Notes under the pieces: model-generated
Told to the model about the DNA's origin: nothing
What the model saw: only the letters and a program-made list of their open reading frames with translations
Database searches by the model: none
Made by a program: the position numbers and the translations under genes
Shown: positions 8,387 through 10,303 of the stretch, piece after piece
Position numbering within the stretch: the first letter of the stretch is position 1
How the letters are laid out: each line of letters opens with the position of its first letter
NCBI GenBank assembly: GCA_002418685.1
Contig: DIEP01000050.1
Coordinates: forward strand, 1 to 10,303
DNA: 10,303 nucleotides
From: Ignavibacteria bacterium UBA5771
GTDB taxonomy: Bacteria > Bacteroidota > Ignavibacteria > Kapaibacteriales > UBA2268
Reading direction: 5' to 3'

Positions 8387-8755
8387 TTAATTTTTATTTA
8401 AGAATCTTTTAGCTTTTGCAAGCAGATACTCAGGGGCAACAGGTTTAATCAAATATTCATCAATTGGTAAAGTATCGCTCTCTGTAAAGTTAAAACCTGT
8501 GATTTTTGAAATGCAAGCGAGCATAATGATCGGTGTTGAAATACCTTTCTGACGGAATTTATTTGCAAGATAAATACCGTCATCGCTTTCCTGCATCATA
8601 ACATCCAAAATTATTAAATCAACAGGATCTCTATCTATAAGGGATAAGGCATCAGGCACATTCTGTGCATAGACCACTTCATATCCTTCCTTTTCGAAGA
8701 GAGACTTAATATCCTCAATAATTTGGATTTCATCATCAATAACAGCTATTTTCAT
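8387..8755 (-). CDS. Stand-alone receiver-domain response regulator, first gene of hyd operon
   Basis: A 122-residue single-domain response regulator with no DNA-binding or enzymatic output. It has the acidic pair D7/D8, phospho-Asp D51 (LIILDVMM) and the conserved Lys104 (KP). At the switch position after the fourth strand (PIIMLA, residue 80) there is Ala where Ser or Thr is usual. A longer than usual segment (about 81-103) precedes Lys104. From memory, similar stand-alone receivers occur beside hydrogenase and NuoEF-type genes, but I cannot check this. It probably signals by protein contact. Start: GGAG at 8765-8762 sits 6 bases before ATG 8755, whereas the alternative ATG at 8767 overlaps that site. 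The stop lies 10 bases before hydC, within its ribosome site, so it is co-transcribed. Its kinase is unknown; the hybrid kinase upstream is only one possibility. Confidence 0.92.
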   Translation of the reverse strand: MKIAVIDDEIQIIEDIKSLFEKEGYEVVYAQNVPDALSLIDRDPVDLIILDVMMQESDDGIYLANKFRQKGISTPIIMLACISKITGFNFTESDTLPIDEYLIKPVAPEYLLAKAKRFLNKN

Positions 8756-8761
8756 TTTAGT

Positions 8762-8765
8762 CTCC
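8762..8765 (-). promoter_or_regulatory. Ribosome binding site of the receiver gene
   Basis: GGAG, 6 bases before the ATG at 8755, selects that start. The in-frame ATG at 8767-8765 overlaps it and would have no ribosome site of its own. Confidence 0.7.
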
Positions 8766-8810
8766 ATTAATAAATATTAATTAATATATAAATTGAAAAA
8801 TTTACAATGA

Positions 8811-8816
8811 ATTATA
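8811..8816 (-). promoter_or_regulatory. Candidate -10 element for the hyd operon
   Basis: A perfect TATAAT on the minus strand, 55 bases upstream of the receiver-gene ATG. The matching -35 position reads ATTTTC, a poor match. The surrounding DNA is so AT-rich that chance is a serious alternative. Confidence 0.25.
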
Positions 8817-8860
8817 ATACAAAATTACTAAAAGAAAATATAATAAATTGATATATCTGA

Positions 8861-8876
8861 ATGAATAATTATTCAT
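8861..8876. promoter_or_regulatory. 16-bp perfect palindrome upstream of the hyd operon, possible operator
   Basis: ATGAATAATTATTCAT reads the same on both strands and lies about 106 bases upstream of the first gene of the hyd operon. The size and symmetry suit a dimeric regulator. It does not match the Rex or FNR consensus sites as I know them. In such AT-rich DNA a chance palindrome is quite possible. Confidence 0.3.
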
Positions 8877-9039
8877 AAATAATTTATTATTAGACAAAAA
8901 TTATAAGATAATAAGTCAAAGCGGGAAGAAAAGTAACAATTTGAGAAGAATGCAGAAAATAACGATACATTGTAGCTAAGTATTCGGAAGGTTCTTTATG
9001 AATAAGTATGTGCGTGTTGCAACCGGTTCAAGCCATTTT

Positions 9040-9055
9040 CTTTCTCCGGTGCGAG
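9040..9055 (-). repeat. Copy 1 of direct repeat CTTTCTCCGGYGCGAG
   Basis: Sixteen plus-strand bases match positions 9648-9663 at 15 of 16 (T versus C at the Y). A 4-base T-run followed by C precedes both copies. On the minus strand this motif encodes LAPEK in the same phase as the RHS remnant tail. The two copies flank hicBA in the same orientation. Confidence 0.6.
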
Positions 9056-9144
9056 CTCGCGCGTGTTAGTGATAGGCAAGTTGATTGTGAAGGAATGCTT
9101 ATGTGGCAATAGATTCGCGTAAGGACCGGAAAGTGGTTTAAATA

Positions 9145-9375
9145 TTATTTATTTAATAGCGTATTGAATTCATCAAGTGTAAGCCCACACTCTCGTATTA
9201 TATTTCTCATAGTTCCTTTGGCTATTTGTTTATGATCGGGAACGGTTAGTCGTCTATATGGATATTTATTCTGTCTTAAAATAATATGACTACCCGTTTG
9301 ATGGTCAATTTCGAATCCAATTGCTGCAAGAATTTTGCACAAATCTCTTCCTGAAATTGTTTGTAATTTGCTCAT
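9145..9375 (-). CDS. hicA: HicA-type toxin (mRNA interferase)
   Basis: A 76-residue HicA/YcfA-family protein, a small double-stranded-RNA-binding-like fold that cleaves mRNA and blocks translation. The signature GSHIILR (28-34) carries the catalytic His30. The C-terminal half has the family pattern VPDH (45-48) and KGTMRNIIRECGL (53-65). The length is typical. It overlaps the upstream hicB by 4 bases (ATGA) with no ribosome site of its own, so translation should be coupled to the antitoxin. Antitoxin-first order is the reverse of the classical E. coli hicAB but is seen in other genomes. All key residues are present, so it looks intact. Confidence 0.92.
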   Translation of the reverse strand: MSKLQTISGRDLCKILAAIGFEIDHQTGSHIILRQNKYPYRRLTVPDHKQIAKGTMRNIIRECGLTLDEFNTLLNK

Positions 9376-9584
9376 ATATTAATATCAAGCAATTCTTCAC
9401 TGATTGGTGAGGGAATTGGCTCATCATGTTTTTTTAAACTTATCAGATAACCTTCGATAGCATCTTTGATATTATTTAAGGCTTCTTCTCTTGTATTGCC
9501 TTGGCTAATACAACCAGGCAATGAAGGACAAGTAGCAACAAATATTCCATCTTCATCTTGCTCGATAAAAGTTCTAAATTTCAT
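9372..9584 (-). CDS. hicB: HicB-type antitoxin
   Basis: A 70-residue HicB antitoxin with the partial RNase-H-like fold. The pattern FxxxDEDGxFVATCPSLPGCxSQG (6-29) and the following TREEALNNIKDAIEGYL (31-47) are diagnostic. It is a short form that ends after the core domain, with no added Arc- or HTH-type DNA-binding domain, so autoregulation would need another factor or may be absent. It should bind and block HicA. The ATG at 9584 has no visible ribosome site. A TATAAT at 9601-9596 lies so close that a very short or leaderless transcript is possible. Confidence 0.92.
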   Translation of the reverse strand: MKFRTFIEQDEDGIFVATCPSLPGCISQGNTREEALNNIKDAIEGYLISLKKHDEPIPSPISEELLDINI

Positions 9585-9612
9585 AATATTACTATATTAT
9601 ATGATTGAGAAG

Positions 9613-9789
9613 TTAAACGAATTTATATATATTTATTTTACTTTTCTCTTTCTCCGGCGCGAGTCCACTCGGGTCCTTGTATTGCATCGGGTTATTGAAC
9701 GCATACTGATACGGCGATAATGTCGGGAAACTCTCCCACAGCGGATCCGCTTGCAGGAACCTCCCCATTCCCGGGTCATATATTCTCGC
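9613..9789 (-). pseudogene. Decayed C-terminus of an RHS/YD-repeat protein
   Basis: The minus-strand frame encodes ARIYDPGMGRFLQADP, then PYQYAFNNPMQYKDPSG, the hallmark end of the RHS-repeat-associated core, followed by a short tail (LAPEK...) and a TAA at 9615-9613. It is a remnant: a TGA at 9792-9790 directly precedes it where related cores often have an aromatic residue, six plausible upstream codons (to 9810) end at the toxin-gene stop, and all YD repeats are missing. About 55% of bases over 9651-9790 are G or C by my count, much higher than the neighbours, as is common for RHS cores of foreign or distinct origin. RHS proteins are large surface or secreted proteins, often with variable C-terminal toxins. 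The fragment itself is unlikely to be expressed. Confidence 0.85.
9648..9663 (-). repeat. Copy 2 of direct repeat CTTTCTCCGGYGCGAG
   Basis: Fifteen of 16 bases match 9040-9055 in the same orientation. This copy lies inside the RHS remnant, spanning its LAPEK codons. Together the copies bracket hicBA. Confidence 0.6.
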
Positions 9790-9810
9790 TCAGTAATTTA
9801 TGGCAGTATT

Positions 9811-10059
9811 CTATTTATATATTTCTTTTCTATGACCTATTCTTAAAATAACAAGTGTTGTCCCGTCTAAATCAAAAATTACTCTGTATTCACCAATTCT
9901 AAATCGATATGTTCCTAATTTTGTGTCAGAAAGTTTTGTGCAATAGTCAAAAGGATTAGGTAAATATTCTTTTAATTTGGTAATTATTCTCGTCTTTACT
10001 TCGGGTGATAAATTTTCTAAATCTTTAATTGAACGGTTAGTAAAAACGATATTATACAT
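9811..10059 (-). CDS. RelE/ParE-family toxin
   Basis: An 82-residue protein of the RelE/ParE superfamily. It begins with the family-typical strand YNIVFTNRSIKDLENL (2-17), has a helical pair to about 35, and ends in the characteristic sheet TYRFRIGEYRVIFDLDG (50-66) and LRIGHRKEIY (72-81). Basic and aromatic residues R52, R54, R59, H76, R77 and Y81 fit an mRNA interferase of RelE type; a gyrase-directed ParE activity cannot be excluded. The gene overlaps its upstream antitoxin by 8 bases. A GAGG site at 10069-10066, inside the antitoxin gene, is spaced 6 bases from the ATG at 10059. It looks complete. The stop at 9813-9811 is followed in the same frame by the RHS remnant. Confidence 0.88.
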   Translation of the reverse strand: MYNIVFTNRSIKDLENLSPEVKTRIITKLKEYLPNPFDYCTKLSDTKLGTYRFRIGEYRVIFDLDGTTLVILRIGHRKEIYK

Positions 10060-10243
10060 CTATTTCCTCAAGAGAAGTAAAATTACCATTTTCATAATCT
10101 TGACGAGCTTTATTTATTGATTCGATAAAATCTTGACTGCCCAAGGCTTCAGCATCCTCTAAAATATCCGACATTGCTGTTTTTACTGTTTCATAAATTA
10201 ATGCCTTAAACTCCTTGATATCCATATTATTTACAGTATCCAT
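10052..10243 (-). CDS. Probable antitoxin of the RelE/ParE-type pair
   Basis: A 63-residue acidic, helical protein just upstream of and overlapping the toxin gene. The C-terminal stretch INKARQDYENGNFTSLEE (43-60) resembles the toxin-wrapping tails of antitoxins paired with RelE-type toxins. The N-terminal part (helical, about 7-35) is not a domain I can name; it could dimerise or bind DNA. The ATG at 10243 is chosen over an in-frame GTG at 10252; neither has a good ribosome site. Another ATG at 10225 would give 57 residues. The position before the toxin is the main support for the function. Confidence 0.72.
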   Translation of the reverse strand: MDTVNNMDIKEFKALIYETVKTAMSDILEDAEALGSQDFIESINKARQDYENGNFTSLEEIDV

Positions 10244-10275
10244 CTTGATCACTTAATTATTTTATAATATAAACA

Positions 10276-10283
10276 CAAATTTA
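10276..10283 (-). promoter_or_regulatory. Candidate Bacteroidota-type -7 promoter element
   Basis: TAAATTTG fits the TAnnTTTG -7 element known from Bacteroidota and would start transcription about 25 bases before the antitoxin ATG. The partner -33 TTTG would fall at or beyond the window edge, so it cannot be checked. Chance is possible in this AT-rich DNA. Confidence 0.25.
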
Positions 10284-10303
10284 CTAAATTTATTTTACAT
10301 CTT

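Larger units (their letters stand above)
8756..9144. other. 389-base non-coding stretch between hyd operon and hicA
   Basis: The stretch has two different halves. About 8756-8940 is extremely AT-rich and should hold the minus-strand promoter of the hyd operon. It contains TATAAT at 8816-8811 without a good -35, and the palindrome described separately. About 9010-9136 is GC-richer (48 of 96 bases over 9041-9136 by my count) and contains an AACCGGTT palindrome (9021-9028), GCGAGCTCGC (9051-9060) and the repeat motif shared with the RHS fragment. A minus-strand frame is open across 9136-9000 but has no ATG and no recognisable domain, so I do not call a gene. I see no tRNA. Confidence 0.6.

Noticed and set aside
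9017..9031. GGTTCAAG near an AACCGGTT palindrome, resembling a tRNA T-loop
   Set aside because: The matching stem and the other tRNA arms are absent.
9000..9144. Minus-strand open frame downstream of hicA ending in ...QHAHTYS
   Set aside because: No ATG and no ribosome site; only the LAPEKE part resembles anything (the RHS tail). Treated as repeat or remnant sequence.
9466..9720. Plus-strand open frame of 84 codons over hicB and the RHS remnant
   Set aside because: It is antisense to a clear HicB gene and to the RHS fragment and shows no domain; it is a shadow frame.
9613..10059. Toxin-RHS fusion by read-through of TAG (9813-9811) and TGA (9792-9790), since both pieces share a frame
   Set aside because: Two stops would need recoding, the toxin is complete without the extension, and a shared frame has a one-in-three chance.
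1..10303. CRISPR arrays, intact insertion sequences, rRNA or tRNA genes
   Set aside because: No regularly spaced repeats, transposase motifs or RNA gene signatures were found on either strand.

Overview
This window is AT-rich bacterial chromosome. Most intergenic DNA is very AT-rich, with short GC-richer islands near positions 9,040-9,136 and 9,650-9,790. It encodes anaerobic hydrogen metabolism (an NADH-linked [FeFe] hydrogenase), histidine degradation and a Gram-negative-style hybrid sensor kinase. Clear Shine-Dalgarno sites precede several genes. The gene content would fit an anaerobe of the Bacteroidota/Ignavibacteria/Kapabacteria neighbourhood, but nothing here fixes the phylum.

Left part (1-4,810, plus strand). 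An SDR oxidoreductase ends in a clear hairpin terminator. A membrane-bound hybrid histidine kinase follows, then a doubtful 63-codon ORF, then hutI (imidazolonepropionase). A hairpin with an A-tract on one side and a T-tract on the other lies between hutI and the convergent hydrogenase operon and can stop transcription in both directions.

Middle part (4,829-8,755, minus strand). Four tightly packed genes form one operon, in transcription order: a receiver-only response regulator, hydC (NuoE-like [2Fe-2S] subunit), hydB (NuoF-like FMN/NADH subunit) and hydA (catalytic [FeFe] hydrogenase). HydC and HydB should form the NADH module that exchanges electrons with the HydA iron-sulfur chain and H-cluster. 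HydB lacks the extra ferredoxin-like domains of well-known electron-bifurcating HydB proteins. The receiver lacks the usual Ser/Thr switch residue. No HydE/F/G maturases are in the window.

Right part (8,756-10,303, minus strand). This is an accessory region. A 389-base non-coding stretch holds the likely operon control region and a GC-richer block. Then come a hicB-hicA toxin-antitoxin pair, a decayed RHS-core C-terminus, and a second toxin-antitoxin pair with a RelE/ParE-type toxin. A 16-base motif encoding the end of the RHS fragment recurs on the other side of hicBA, so hicBA lies between two imperfect direct repeats. This suggests module shuffling at an old RHS locus.

I found no single obviously new system. 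The most distinctive points are the receiver at the head of the hydrogenase operon, the reduced HydB, the single-cysteine L1 motif of HydA, and the RHS/toxin-antitoxin mosaic.
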